A program made the translations under genes and the position numbers. Below the pieces are notes generated by a model that made no database searches, was not told the DNA's origin, and saw nothing but the letters and a program-made list of their open reading frames with translations. Positions 54,073-63,090 of a stretch of DNA of 64,000 nt are shown piece by piece. Source of the stretch: VAZQ01 sp963840535 (GTDB taxonomy: Bacteria; Pseudomonadota; Alphaproteobacteria; Rhizobiales; Xanthobacteraceae); contig CAWIZJ010000043.1 in the NCBI GenBank assembly GCA_963840535.1, positions 124,001 to 188,000 on the forward strand. Direction: 5' to 3'. Each line of letters begins with the position of its first letter. The first letter of the stretch is position 1.

Positions 54073-56032
54073 GTAGGCTGAACGTATCTGTTGCCGCCTC
54101 TTTCGTCTGGCGGTGCCTTAGTGGTTCAGCCATGGCTCCGTTTCCACACCCCGCTCATCGAACCGGACATGCAGATCTCCCGCATCCGGCTCTCGGACAA
54201 GACTTCACGCCTTCACCCACGGCACGTCGTGCCCAAGCCGGGACAGACGTACGAGCCCGAAGTGCCCGTAAAGGTGCGAGAGTGGATAAGCTCCGCCCTT
54301 GCGTCGCCTGACCTTGTGCTTGATGCGCAACCACCGGCGCAGCCGCACAGCGGTGTAGTTGTCGATCGCCCGATACGCTTTCGAGACGGTGCCTACTTCG
54401 AAGTAGTTCGCCCATCCGCGCAGCGTGCGGTTCAACTTCTTCACCAGCTCTGTGGTCTCTTGCCAAGTCCCCGATCGGGCAGTCTGCGCGTGGACATTCT
54501 CGACCATACGCTTGATGCTCTTCCGCGATGGCCGGTACCCCAGATACGCCTTTCCGGTTCTCGCTGAATACATCCGCCCAAACGTGTGTCCCAGGAAGTC
54601 GAACTCGCCTTCCGGTACCTTGCAGATTCGTGTCTTCTCCTCGTTGACCGTGAGCTTCAGCTTGCCCATGATCTCGCGCAGCCGCTGCAGCGCCTCTTCG
54701 GCTTTGCCCTTCTTGCACAAGATCACGAGATCGTCGGCGTAGGTCACGATGCGAGTGCCGAGGCTTCGCTCCAGCCCGAGCATCTTCCATCCCAGCACGA
54801 ACCGGCGCATGTACAGATTCGCCAGCAATGGTGAGATGGGTGAACCTTGCGGAATGCCGCGCCGGTTGTCCCGGGCCTCGGTCGTGCGTGTCTTCCTTCC
54901 TCGATCGTCGGTTTCTTCCACGGGGCATTCCAGCCACATCTTGATCAGATGCAGCACGCGCCGATCAACGATTCGGCGCGCTACCGATTTCAGTAGCTCG
55001 GCATGGGGGATGCTCCCGAAGTAGTCCGCGAGGTCGGCGTCGACGACTTCCGGGTGGCCACGAAACAGTAGCGCTCCCACCTCGACCACTGCCTGTTGGG
55101 CGTTGCGCCCAGGACGGTAGGCGTACTGTTCTGGTGGAAGGTCGGCTTCGAAGATCGGTTCCAGCACCAGCATCGCTGCTGTCATGCAGACCCGATCCCG
55201 CAAGGTCGAGATGCCCAGCGGCCTGAGTTTGCCGTTGGCCTTCGGTATGAACACTCTTCTGATGGGGTCCGGTCGGTAAGTCTCCTGCCTGAGCGCAAGC
55301 GCCAGTTCGCCGAGCCACCGCTGCACCCCATACGCCTCGATGTCCGCGAAGTCCCGACCATCCACACCGGGTGCGCCCTTGTTGGAGCGGCACTGGGCAT
55401 AGGCATGCGCCAGGATGTCCTCGCGGCTGATCTTGTCGTACAGGGCGTAGAAGCGATACCCGGCTTCTGCCTTCGCTTTCGCGTGCAACGCCTTCTGCAG
55501 TTTCTGAACACTCTTCGGAGTTGATAGGTTGCCCAATCTCCAGGTCCCTCACCACGTATTGCGTTCGTCTTGAACTGAGGTCCCTTCCCTCCACCGGCAT
55601 TACCCGGCTTCAGCGGTACAACGAACCTCTCCGCCACCCCAGGGCGCCCGGCCTGTCCCTCGCGGGTGTCCGGTTCGTCATCCCTGATCACGCCTTGGGG
55701 TTTCCCGTGTTGCGTACGCTTTCCTTGTGTACATGCTGTCGCCACTACCCCGGCGCAGCGGCTGGGCGCACTGCTTCGCTCATTCACCCCAGCCGTATCA
55801 GCCTTCCCCGATAACCCTGTCGGGTCGGCCTGCGCATTGTCCTTTTCGAGGCTTGCTCGGCGTTCACTCGCGTTACGGCCTGCACACTCGCGCTGTCACC
55901 GTATATCGTGACACGCTATCCGAAGGCTTCAGCCACTTCGTCACCTCCATGACTGCTCCGGTTGCTTCCGGCTGGAGCGGTTGCCGGGCGGGACTTGCAC
56001 CCACTGGAAAGCGCCGCCTTTCCACGGCGCAC
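54073..56032 (-). mobile_element. Group II intron with maturase ORF, apparently complete
   Basis: On the minus strand the element begins GTGCGCC at 56032, close to the GUGYG 5' consensus, and ends AC at 54073. Domain V is the 33-base hairpin at 54160-54192 (GAGCCGG...CCGGTTC). Domain VI is a long stem at about 54075-54131 with GGCTGAAC/GTTCAGCC arms. The last six exon bases before the intron (TAACCC) are matched exactly by GGGTTA in domain I (55812-55817), a likely EBS1/IBS1 pair. Insertion is in the gap between two receptor genes, in opposite orientation to them. Confidence 0.85.
54205..55536 (-). CDS. ltrA: Group II intron reverse transcriptase/maturase (443 aa)
   Basis: The intron-encoded protein copies intron RNA at the target and helps it fold. 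The frame starts MGNLSTPKSVQKLQKALHAK. It has RT0 (NKGAPGVDGRDFADIEAYGV), the fingers region IRRVFIPKANGKLRPLGIST, RGIPQGSPISPLLANLYMRR, and the catalytic box RIVTYADDLVILCKKG (YADD). The maturase X domain (SGTWQETTELVKKLNRTLRG, then WANYFEVGTVSKAYRAIDNY) follows. There is no HNH endonuclease domain at the C-terminus. The gene is intact, in contrast to many neighbours. Mobility is plausible, without self-encoded second-strand cleavage. Confidence 0.96.
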   Translation of the reverse strand: MGNLSTPKSVQKLQKALHAKAKAEAGYRFYALYDKISREDILAHAYAQCRSNKGAPGVDGRDFADIEAYGVQRWLGELALALRQETYRPDPIRRVFIPKANGKLRPLGISTLRDRVCMTAAMLVLEPIFEADLPPEQYAYRPGRNAQQAVVEVGALLFRGHPEVVDADLADYFGSIPHAELLKSVARRIVDRRVLHLIKMWLECPVEETDDRGRKTRTTEARDNRRGIPQGSPISPLLANLYMRRFVLGWKMLGLERSLGTRIVTYADDLVILCKKGKAEEALQRLREIMGKLKLTVNEEKTRICKVPEGEFDFLGHTFGRMYSARTGKAYLGYRPSRKSIKRMVENVHAQTARSGTWQETTELVKKLNRTLRGWANYFEVGTVSKAYRAIDNYTAVRLRRWLRIKHKVRRRKGGAYPLSHLYGHFGLVRLSRLGHDVPWVKA

Positions 56033-56144
56033 GGGTTAAGCGGACCAATTCGCGGGAATCTTGAACGACGTGGATGACCAGCGCCTACGCGAGGGGAAGG
56101 TGTGCTACCGTCTCGCCGGTCTGCCGAGCCGGGAGGGTTCGAGC

Positions 56145-57122
56145 ATGAGGCGGCGCGAGTTCATTACGCTCCTTGGCGGCGCGGCTGCTGCTCGGCCGCT
56201 CGCGGCGCGCGCGCAGCAGCCGGCGAAGCGCTATCGGATTGGAATGCTGGAGACCGTATCGCCGGCGCTCAACGCCGCGCAGCTCGACGCCTTCCGCAGC
56301 GGCCTGCGGGAACTCGGTTACGTCGAAGGACAGACGTATGCAATGGAATATCGCTCCGCCGATGGATATGCCAACCGGTTTCCGGAGTTGGCGGCCGAGC
56401 TGGTCCGGCTCGGGGTTGACCTCATCGTGGTCAGAGGAACACCAGCGGCGATCGCCGCCAAGAATGCGACCGCGACGATTCCCGTCGTCATGGCGTCGGT
56501 GGGCGAACCGCTTCTGATCGTCGACAGCCTCGCGCGCCCGGGCCGCAACGTGACGGGGCTGAGCGCTTTCGTCAACGTAATGACCAGCAAACGTCTCGAG
56601 CTGATAAGAGAGCTTGTTCCGACCGTTTCGCGAATTGCACTGTTTGCCAATATGAGCAACGCGGTTGCTCCGCCACAATGGGAAGAAACGAAAACGGCGG
56701 CACGGTCCTTGGGTATCGAGGCCGAGCTTCTCGATGTGCGGAGGCTAGACGACGTGGGCCGCGCATTCGAGACGGCGGTCGGACGGCACGTCGACGCTCT
56801 CCTGGTATCTTTCGACGGCCTGTTCCAGGCAAATGCCCGAATGATCGTCGAATTGGTGGCACGCCACCGGCTGCCCGCCATCTACGTGGGAAGAGAGTTC
56901 ATCGAGGCCGGCGGCTTGATGACCTACGGGGTGAGCTTCCCGCATCTGTATTTCCGCGCCGCGACCTATGTCGACAAGATTTTCAGGGGTGTGAAGCCTG
57001 CAGACCTGCCAATTGAGCAGCCAACCAAGTTCGAGCTGATCATCAACCTCAAGGCCGCCAAAGCACTCGGCCTCGACGTTCCGGCTACCCTGCTCGCCCG
57101 CGCCGACGAGGTGATCGAGTGA
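56145..57122 (+). CDS. ABC_sub_bind family solute receptor (325 aa, array member 2)
   Basis: An intact orphan receptor of the PF04392 type. The Tat-like leader is MRRREFITLLGGAAAARPLA, then ARAQQPAKRY. Lobe signatures: QLDAFRSGLRELGYVEGQTY, GTPAAIAAKNATATIPVVMA, SLARPGRNVTGLSAFVNVMT, RHRLPAIYVGREFIEAGGLM, IEQPTKFELIINLKAAKALG and LDVPATLLARADEVIE. The end overlaps the next receptor by four bases (GTGA). No permease or ATPase gene is linked, which is usual for this group. The ligand is unknown. Confidence 0.9.
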   Translation: MRRREFITLLGGAAAARPLAARAQQPAKRYRIGMLETVSPALNAAQLDAFRSGLRELGYVEGQTYAMEYRSADGYANRFPELAAELVRLGVDLIVVRGTPAAIAAKNATATIPVVMASVGEPLLIVDSLARPGRNVTGLSAFVNVMTSKRLELIRELVPTVSRIALFANMSNAVAPPQWEETKTAARSLGIEAELLDVRRLDDVGRAFETAVGRHVDALLVSFDGLFQANARMIVELVARHRLPAIYVGREFIEAGGLMTYGVSFPHLYFRAATYVDKIFRGVKPADLPIEQPTKFELIINLKAAKALGLDVPATLLARADEVIE

Positions 57123-58096
57123 GCACCCGGCGCGAGTTCATCGGTCTGTTCGGCGGCGCGGCAGCCGCGTGGCCGCTCGTGGCGCGCGCGCAGCAGACGC
57201 GGAAAGTCCCGCGCATCGGCATCCTGGACTTTTTTCCATCGGCCGCTTCGGCGGATTCTATCGAGCCCTTCCAGCAAGGATTGCGCGAGCTTGGTTATGT
57301 CGATGGTCGTAACATCCACGTCGAGTACCATTCCGCCGAGCAGCGCAGCGACCTTGCCGCCACGCTTGCCGTCGACCTGGTGCGGCGCGAGGTCGACATT
57401 ATTGTCGCTGTAGCGACTCCTGCAGCCCACGCCGCCAAGAACGCAACGGCAACGATCCCGATCGTCATTCAGGTCTCGGATCCGTTGGCAACCGGGCTGG
57501 TTGCAAGCCTCGCGCGGCCGGGAGGGAACCTCACCGGGGTCTCGAGCAGCGGCCCCGATCTGGCAGGCAAGCGACTGGAGCTGCTCCGGGAACTGCGCCC
57601 GGATCTTGCTCGGGTCGCCTTTCTAGGCGCCGCCAACGATCCCAACGCGCGCACCTTCCTCAATGAGACACAGGCAGCCGCCGCCTCGATCCGCGTGCGC
57701 CTGCAGCCGCTGCTCGTGACGGGACCTGAGGAATTCGACGCCGCCTTCGCGACTATGATCCAGGAACAGGCGCAAGGGCTGATTGTGCAGCCGCTCTTCG
57801 TCGGGCACCGGGCCAAGCTCGCCGAGCTCGCGGCGCGACATCGCCTGCCGATGGTGGCCGAGCAGCGCACGTTCGCGGTGGCCGGTGGTCTCGCAGCCTA
57901 CGGGGTCAATCGGTCCGCGCTGTCTCGGCGCTGGGCATACTACGTTGACAAGATTCTTAAAGGCGCAAAACCAGCCGATCTTCCCGTCGAGCTGCCAACC
58001 ACGTTCGAGCTGGTGATCAACCTCAAGACCGCCAAGGCGCTCGGCCTCGACGTGCCTTGGTTTCTCCAGCAACGCGCCGACGAAGTGATCGAGTGA
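57119..58096 (+). CDS. ABC_sub_bind family solute receptor (325 aa, array member 3)
   Basis: A second intact paralog in tandem, starting at GTG 57119 and overlapping the upstream stop. The leader is MSTRREFIGLFGGAAAAWPL, then VARAQQTRKV. Key segments are PFQQGLRELGYVDGRNIHVE, ATPAAHAAKNATATIPIVIQ, SLARPGGNLTGVSSSGPDLA, RHRLPMVAEQRTFAVAGGLA and VELPTTFELVINLKTAKALG. It is nearly as long as member 2 but diverged in the lobe regions, so the pair is not a recent duplication. Translational coupling suggests joint expression. Confidence 0.9.
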   Translation: MSTRREFIGLFGGAAAAWPLVARAQQTRKVPRIGILDFFPSAASADSIEPFQQGLRELGYVDGRNIHVEYHSAEQRSDLAATLAVDLVRREVDIIVAVATPAAHAAKNATATIPIVIQVSDPLATGLVASLARPGGNLTGVSSSGPDLAGKRLELLRELRPDLARVAFLGAANDPNARTFLNETQAAAASIRVRLQPLLVTGPEEFDAAFATMIQEQAQGLIVQPLFVGHRAKLAELAARHRLPMVAEQRTFAVAGGLAAYGVNRSALSRRWAYYVDKILKGAKPADLPVELPTTFELVINLKTAKALGLDVPWFLQQRADEVIE

Positions 58097-58204
58097 GGTT
58101 GCTGCTTGCTGCCTGCTCTGTTCTACGAGACTCCAGTGATCGTCGAAAACGCAGACGAGAACGCCGCCACAGCCGTCTGAGGGGTTGCCCGGCTCTACCG
58201 TAGG

Positions 58205-58321
58205 GCTTGATCCCGCCGGCCGACATCCCCCATGGAGCAGCCGACCAAGTTCGATCTCGTCGTCAACCTGATCACCGCGAAGGCGCTCGGCCTCGACATG
58301 CCGCCAACGAAACTTGCTTAG
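58205..58321 (+). pseudogene. C-terminal remnant of an ABC_sub_bind receptor (array member 4)
   Basis: The sequence MEQPTKFDLVVNLITAKALG (ATG 58232), followed by LDMPPTKLA, is the conserved C-terminal signature of this receptor family (compare IEQPTKFELIINLKAAKALG at about 57015). Only about 35 codons remain; the rest of the gene is missing. It lies 110 bases after member 3 and shows that the array was longer. Confidence 0.75.
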
Positions 58322-58392
58322 CACGCGGCCTCCGGCGGGCGGCAGTTTGTCTGCCGGGCTGCGCCTTTCGCCGCCGGGCGACGGCACGCGGC

Positions 58393-59502
58393 TCAGTGCG
58401 GCATCCGCAGCACCGGCTTGATCGTGGTCCCCTGCGAGGAATCCTGCGCCGCCCGGTTGATCTCGGCCAGCGGGTAGAACGTCATCATGCGGCCGGCCGG
58501 CATGCTGCCTTGCATCAGGAAATCCACCAGCCGGGGGATGAGCTCCTGCGGGTGGCTTTCGCCCTGGATCACCCCGCGCACCGCGCGGCCGAACTGCAGG
58601 AACGGCATGTCGAAGCTCGCCTCGGTGCCCGCGCGGGCGCTGCCGAGAAGGATGCAGGTGCCGGCCGGCATCAGCGCCTCGATCGCCTCGCGCAAGACCG
58701 CCGGCTGCGCCGAGGTCTCGAGCGAGAAGCGCACGCCGTGGCCGGTGATGCCGCGGATCTCGGCGACCACGTCGTTGCGGCCGGCATGGTTGATCGCATG
58801 GGTGGCGCCCAGCTCGCGCGCGAGCGCGAGGCGATGCTCGCGCAGGTCGACTGCAATGATCGGATCGCAGCCCGCGATCCTGGCCGCCATCAGGCCGGAA
58901 AGCCCGACTGCGCCGACGCCGAATACCGCGATCGAATCGCCGGGCTCGGGACGCATCGAGTTGAGCACCGCCCCGGCGCCGGTCTGTCCGCTGCAGGCGA
59001 ACGGTCCGACGAGCTCGAGCGGTGCGTCGCCCCGGACCTTCACCATCCAGCGCTCGTTGGCGATCGCATGGGTCGCGAACGACGATTGCTGGAAGAATGC
59101 GCTGTAGACCGGGGCACCGTTCCTGCGCATCAGCGTGGAGCCGTCGGGGCGCGTGCCCCGCATCTTGAGGTCGAAGCTGTTCATGCAATGGGACTGCATG
59201 TTGCGCCGGCAGTTCGGACAGGCTCCGCACCACGGAAACGAGATGACCACGTGGTCGCCGGGCGCGAATTTCGTCACGCTCATTCCAACCGCCTGCACGA
59301 TGCCTGCGCCCTCGTGGCCGTACACGGCCGGGTAAGGGCCGTTGTAGTAGCCGTCGCGGCCGTGCAGGTCGGTCTGACACATGCCGCTCGCGACGATCCT
59401 GACCACCGCCTCGTCCGGGCGCGGGTCGTCCAACTCGAGCTCCTCGATCGTGAACGGGCCGTACCTTTCACGAGCGACGGCGGCTTGGATGGTGATCGGC
59501 AT
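58393..59502 (-). CDS. Zinc-dependent alcohol dehydrogenase (MDR family, 369 aa)
   Basis: This medium-chain dehydrogenase oxidises alcohols with NAD(P). Catalytic zinc ligands are in VASGMCQTDLHGRDG (Cys) and YGHEGAGIVQAVG (His-Glu). The structural zinc site is WCGACPNCRRNMQSHC, with four Cys. The coenzyme-binding GVGAVGLSGLMAARIAGCDP and IIAVDLREHRLALARELGAT (Asp after beta-2, favouring NAD) follow. The pattern is that of aryl-alcohol or class III-like enzymes. It is next to the LivK-like receptor on the same strand; a shared catabolic substrate is possible but unproven. Confidence 0.93.
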   Translation of the reverse strand: MPITIQAAVARERYGPFTIEELELDDPRPDEAVVRIVASGMCQTDLHGRDGYYNGPYPAVYGHEGAGIVQAVGMSVTKFAPGDHVVISFPWCGACPNCRRNMQSHCMNSFDLKMRGTRPDGSTLMRRNGAPVYSAFFQQSSFATHAIANERWMVKVRGDAPLELVGPFACSGQTGAGAVLNSMRPEPGDSIAVFGVGAVGLSGLMAARIAGCDPIIAVDLREHRLALARELGATHAINHAGRNDVVAEIRGITGHGVRFSLETSAQPAVLREAIEALMPAGTCILLGSARAGTEASFDMPFLQFGRAVRGVIQGESHPQELIPRLVDFLMQGSMPAGRMMTFYPLAEINRAAQDSSQGTTIKPVLRMPH

Positions 59503-59608
59503 GAGGTCTCACGCTCAGGGGCGCAACGGCGAAGTGCATTGCGCCGGTGTTCAGGGTGGGCGGCGACGTGTCGGCGGACCGATTGTCCCCCTCCGGCCGG
59601 GTCCGGCT

Positions 59609-60871
59609 CTACTTCGCGAACGGCCCTTCGAGCTCGCCGTCCTTGAGCTCGGGCGGGTGCACGATGACCTGCCTGTTCCCGGTCATGTATTGCTCGAGCC
59701 CGCTGCCTTGCACATTCTGGAACTGCACCACCAGCATGCGCGCGGTCGCCCATTCGCCGAGCTCGTTGAAGCGGATCTCGCCGACGATGGTGTTGAAGGC
59801 GCTCTTGTGGATGTGCTCGGCGAGCCTGTCGTCGTTGAGGCTGCCGGTCGCCTTGATCGCCTGCTCCAGCACCTGCATGGCGGCATAGGCGAACGGCGGT
59901 TGGTAGAAGCCGAGCGGATCGGTGCCGGCCTCCTTGGCCTGCGCCTGGTACTTCTTGAGGAACGCCTCGATCCCCGGATAATTCATTTTCTTGCTCGGCA
60001 CATAGAGGTGATAGTTGACAACCCGGTTCACCTTGTCGCCGAGCTGCTGCATGAGCGTCGCATATTGCATCCCGACCATTGCTCCGCCGAACAGCTGCGT
60101 TTTCAGGCCGATCTCGGTGGCGGCCCGTACGATGCCCACCGAATCCGGCGGGTAGGACGCAACCAGGACCACGTCCGGAGCGGTGGCTTGGATGGCGCGC
60201 ACGATCGGCGTGTAGTCGACGGTCGCCGGCGGGTAGCTGCGATCGTAGACGATCCGCAGATCGAATTTCTTCGCGTTGGCGCGGGCGCCGATGAGCACGT
60301 TGTTGGAGAACTCGGCGTCGGCGCCCACCAGCGCCACCGTCTTCGGCTCCGGCTTGAGCGTCTTGGCGACCTGGAAGAAGTTGTCCGAAAGCACGCCCTT
60401 GGAATCAGGACCGAATGCGGCGCTCTGGAAGTAGCGCGAGTACTTGAATTCCGAATTGGAGCCGAGCGCCAGCAGCACCATGACCAGCTTCTTGCGCTCG
60501 ATGATCAGCGGGATGGCGGCGACGATGAGATTGGTCGCGTGACCCATCAGCAGGTCGACCTTGTCGATGTCGAGCAGCTTGGCGTAGATGCCGGGAAGCG
60601 TGGCGGCGTTGGTCTGGTCGTCGTAATAGACGAGCCGGACCGGGCGTCCGAGCAGCCCACCCTTGGAATTGATCTCCTCGAGCCAGATCTGCTTGGACAT
60701 CAGATGGGCCTTGCCCGAGGAGGCAAGCCCGCCGGTGAGCGACACGCTGAAGCCGATCTTGATCGGCTCCTGCGCATGGGCCGCAAAGCCCACGCTGGCC
60801 AGCACCAGCCCGAATGCGGCGAGCAAGGCGCGTGCCCGTGCCGATGCGATGCTCGTTCGTGTGCGGTGCAT
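59609..60871 (-). CDS. LivK-type ABC transporter substrate-binding protein (420 aa)
   Basis: Periplasmic binding-fold protein of the branched-chain amino acid/aromatic family. The signal peptide (MHRTRTSIASARARALLAAF) precedes AHAQEPIKIGFSVSLTGGLA. Typical blocks are WLEEINSKGGLLGRPVRLVY, YDDQTNAATLPGIYAKLLD, ALVGADAEFSNNVLIGARAN and YPPATVDYTPIVRAIQATAP. No livHMGF genes are nearby, so it is an orphan. Close to the alcohol dehydrogenase, it may bind an aromatic or short acid. The start ATG 60871 is chosen by the leader. Confidence 0.92.
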   Translation of the reverse strand: MHRTRTSIASARARALLAAFGLVLASVGFAAHAQEPIKIGFSVSLTGGLASSGKAHLMSKQIWLEEINSKGGLLGRPVRLVYYDDQTNAATLPGIYAKLLDIDKVDLLMGHATNLIVAAIPLIIERKKLVMVLLALGSNSEFKYSRYFQSAAFGPDSKGVLSDNFFQVAKTLKPEPKTVALVGADAEFSNNVLIGARANAKKFDLRIVYDRSYPPATVDYTPIVRAIQATAPDVVLVASYPPDSVGIVRAATEIGLKTQLFGGAMVGMQYATLMQQLGDKVNRVVNYHLYVPSKKMNYPGIEAFLKKYQAQAKEAGTDPLGFYQPPFAYAAMQVLEQAIKATGSLNDDRLAEHIHKSAFNTIVGEIRFNELGEWATARMLVVQFQNVQGSGLEQYMTGNRQVIVHPPELKDGELEGPFAK

Positions 60872-61303
60872 GATGTCCTCCCCGGACCGAGCTTCGAGAT
60901 CGTTGCTTGCGGGCATCGGCGAATGACCGATGACCGCGATGCTAGTGCCGTGACTTCGACGCTTGCATCGCACGTGTCCCGGGCGCGGCGCAGCACGAAG
61001 TGGTGCGCTGCAGAACCGGGACCGTTACAAACTCCGCCGCTGGACGGTCTCGGCTCAGCGCTGCACCGCTCCGCAAGAGCTTCGCGCTGCATCGCAGCCG
61101 GGACAACGACCGTTAGAGACAGCACACTAGCGGCTTGCCGCCGCCGCAGGAAGCCGGTCCCCAGGGCCGGTCCCCAGGGCCTATCCAATGGCACCCCAGG
61201 GGCATCCGGCTGGCTTGCAACCGTTGGACGGGCGCGCTACAGCGCGCGTTCTGCGCCGCACCGGGTATGCGTTCACCGGAACACTCGACCATAGGACCCG
61301 TTC
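60872..61303. other. Gene-free stretch between the LivK-like gene and coaD
   Basis: Contains GC-rich inverted and direct repeats, including two copies of a CCGGGAC...GACCGTTA-type block (around 61015 and 61100). The right-hand one ends in a 22-base tract matching the double-hairpin repeat end at 17 of 22 positions (61112-61133). It may hold a worn repeat element. No frame looks coding. Confidence 0.35.
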
Positions 61304-61813
61304 ATGCCGCGGACCGCGCTGTTTGCGGGATCGTTCGACCCCGTCACCAACGGCCATCTGGACCTGGTGCGCCAGGCCGCCGGGCTCGCCGACCGTCTGG
61401 TGGTCGCGATCGGTACGCACCCCGGCAAGTCTCCGCTGTTCAACGCCGACGAGCGGCGCGCCATGCTCGAGGAGACCTGCGCACCGCTGGCGCGCGCGCG
61501 CGGATGTGACTTCTCCTGCATCACCTTCTCCGATCTGGTGGTCGCCGCCGCGCAGCGTGAAGGCGCCACCGTTCTGATCCGCGGGCTGCGCAGCGCCACC
61601 GATTTCGACTACGAGATGGAGATGGCGGGCATGAACGGGACCATGGCCCCTGCCGTGCAGACGGTTTTTCTGCCGGCCTCGCCCCTGGTCCGCCCGATCA
61701 CCGCCACACTGGTGCGCCAGATCGCAGCCATGGGCGGCGATATCGCACCCTTCGTTCCGCCTGAAGTCGCGGCGCGCCTGCGAGCGAAATTCTCCCGCCG
61801 ACCCGGCGCCTGA
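61304..61813 (+). CDS. coaD: Phosphopantetheine adenylyltransferase (169 aa)
   Basis: CoaD makes dephospho-CoA from 4'-phosphopantetheine and ATP. The T-x-G-H motif is in LFAGSFDPVTNGHLDLVRQA. RLVVAIGTHPGKSPLFNADE, DFSCITFSDLVVAAAQREGA, TVLIRGLRSATDFDYEMEMA and VFLPASPLVRPITATLVRQI follow, all normal for the family. ATG 61304 is the start. In relatives gyrA and coaD are adjacent; here about 11 kb lies between them. Confidence 0.97.
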   Translation: MPRTALFAGSFDPVTNGHLDLVRQAAGLADRLVVAIGTHPGKSPLFNADERRAMLEETCAPLARARGCDFSCITFSDLVVAAAQREGATVLIRGLRSATDFDYEMEMAGMNGTMAPAVQTVFLPASPLVRPITATLVRQIAAMGGDIAPFVPPEVAARLRAKFSRRPGA

Positions 61814-61853
61814 CCACGGCGGGCTCTCGAACCAACACAAAGGACCCATCCTG

Positions 61854-62566
61854 ATGCTCGTGCCCATTTTCGCATCCAGAACCCGCCCGGCCCCGTGCAG
61901 CGCCGGGACCGCCTTCGGGGTCGGGGCTGCATTGTCGGCGCTTTGCTGCGCGCTCATGGTGGGCGCGGCGCTCACGCCGGTCCTGGGCCAGGCGGACAGG
62001 CTCGCCAATCCTGCCGCGCTCACCGAGAAGGCGCCGGCCACCTACAAGGCCAGGTTCGATACCAGCAAGGGCGCGATCGTGATCGAGGTGCGCCGCGACT
62101 GGGCGCCCAACGGCGCCGATCGCTTCTACAATCTGGTGAAGAACGGATTCTACGACGATACCCGGTTCTTCCGGGTGATCAGCGGCTTCATGGTGCAGTT
62201 CGGGATCAATGGCGATCCGAGCGTATCGGCGCCGTGGCGGACGGCCACGATCAAGGACGATCCGGTCAAGCAGAGCAACAAGCGCGGAACCATCACCTTC
62301 GCGACCTCCGGGCCCGCACTCGCGCACCAGCCAGGTCTTCATCAACTTCGCGGACAACGGCAGCCTCGACGGCCAGGGCTTCTCGCCGTTCGGTCAGGTG
62401 GTCGTCAGGAATGAACATCGTCGACTCCCTGTTCAGCGGATACGGCGAGGGAGCGCCGCGCGGCCGAGGTCCCGACCAGGGCCGCATCCAGGGCGAAGGC
62501 AACGCCTATCTGAGCAGGGATTTCCCCAATCTCGACCACGTCAAGAAAGCCACGATCGAGAAGTGA
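61854..62566 (+). pseudogene. Cyclophilin-type peptidyl-prolyl isomerase, exported, two frameshifts
   Basis: The front frame from 61854 has a signal peptide and the cyclophilin core YKARFDTSKGAIVIEVRRDW, then NLVKNGFYDDTRFFRVISGF and KRGTITFATSGP. Near 62315 it shifts to SQVFINFADNGSLDGQGFSP, and near 62405 to NIVDSLFSGYGEGAPRGRGP, ending GNAYLSRDFPNLDHVKKATI before the stop at 62564-62566. All cyclophilin active-site segments are recoverable across three frames. The neighbouring ppiB is intact. Confidence 0.85.
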
Positions 62567-62571
62567 CGAAC

Positions 62572-63051
62572 ATGACCGACACCGACAACACCCTCGTCCT
62601 CGAGACCACCAGGGGCAACGTTTCCATCGTCATGCGGCCCGACCTTGCCCCCGGTCACGTCGCCCGCATCAAGGAGCTGGTGCGCGACGGGTTCTACGAC
62701 GGGATCGTCTTTCACCGCGTGATCGAGGGCTTCATGGCGCAGACCGGCTGCCCGCAGGGCACCGGCACCGGCGGCTCGGGCAGGAAGCTCAAGGCGGAAT
62801 TCAACAAGGAGCCGCATCGCCGCGGCACCGTGTCGATGGCGCGCGCCCAGTCGCCGGATTCCGGCGACAGCCAGTTCTTCATCTGCTTTGCCGATTCGCC
62901 CTTTCTCGACGGCCAGTACACGGTGTGGGGGAAGGTCAGCGAGGGCATGGAGAACGTCGACAAGATCAAGAAGGGATCGCAGGCGCAAAACGGCGCCGTG
63001 GTCGAGCCCGATCGCATCGTGTCGGCGAGGATGGCGGCGGACGCCCGATGA
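62572..63051 (+). CDS. ppiB: Peptidyl-prolyl cis-trans isomerase B, cytoplasmic cyclophilin (159 aa)
   Basis: PpiB speeds cis-trans isomerisation of prolyl bonds during folding. ATG 62572 (MTDTDNTLVLETTRGNVSIV) lies five bases after the preceding stop. The core has IVFHRVIEGFMAQTGCPQGT (Arg of the active site), KAEFNKEPHRRGTVSMARAQ, DSGDSQFFICFADSPFLDGQ and YTVWGKVSEGMENVDKIKKG. No signal peptide is present. This gene and the frameshifted exported isomerase form a conserved pair before queA. Confidence 0.95.
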   Translation: MTDTDNTLVLETTRGNVSIVMRPDLAPGHVARIKELVRDGFYDGIVFHRVIEGFMAQTGCPQGTGTGGSGRKLKAEFNKEPHRRGTVSMARAQSPDSGDSQFFICFADSPFLDGQYTVWGKVSEGMENVDKIKKGSQAQNGAVVEPDRIVSARMAADAR

Positions 63052-63090
63052 CGGACGAACCCTTGCTTTGGTGCTACTGCGCAGGGCGCT

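Noticed and set aside
54073..56032. Retron or DGR interpretation of the reverse transcriptase
   Set aside because: The maturase X domain, domain V/VI hairpins and EBS1/IBS1 match identify a group II intron; no msr/msd or template repeat was seen.
61112..61133. Third copy of the double-hairpin element
   Set aside because: Only one 22-base end matches at 17 positions and no paired hairpins are present; at best a worn relic.
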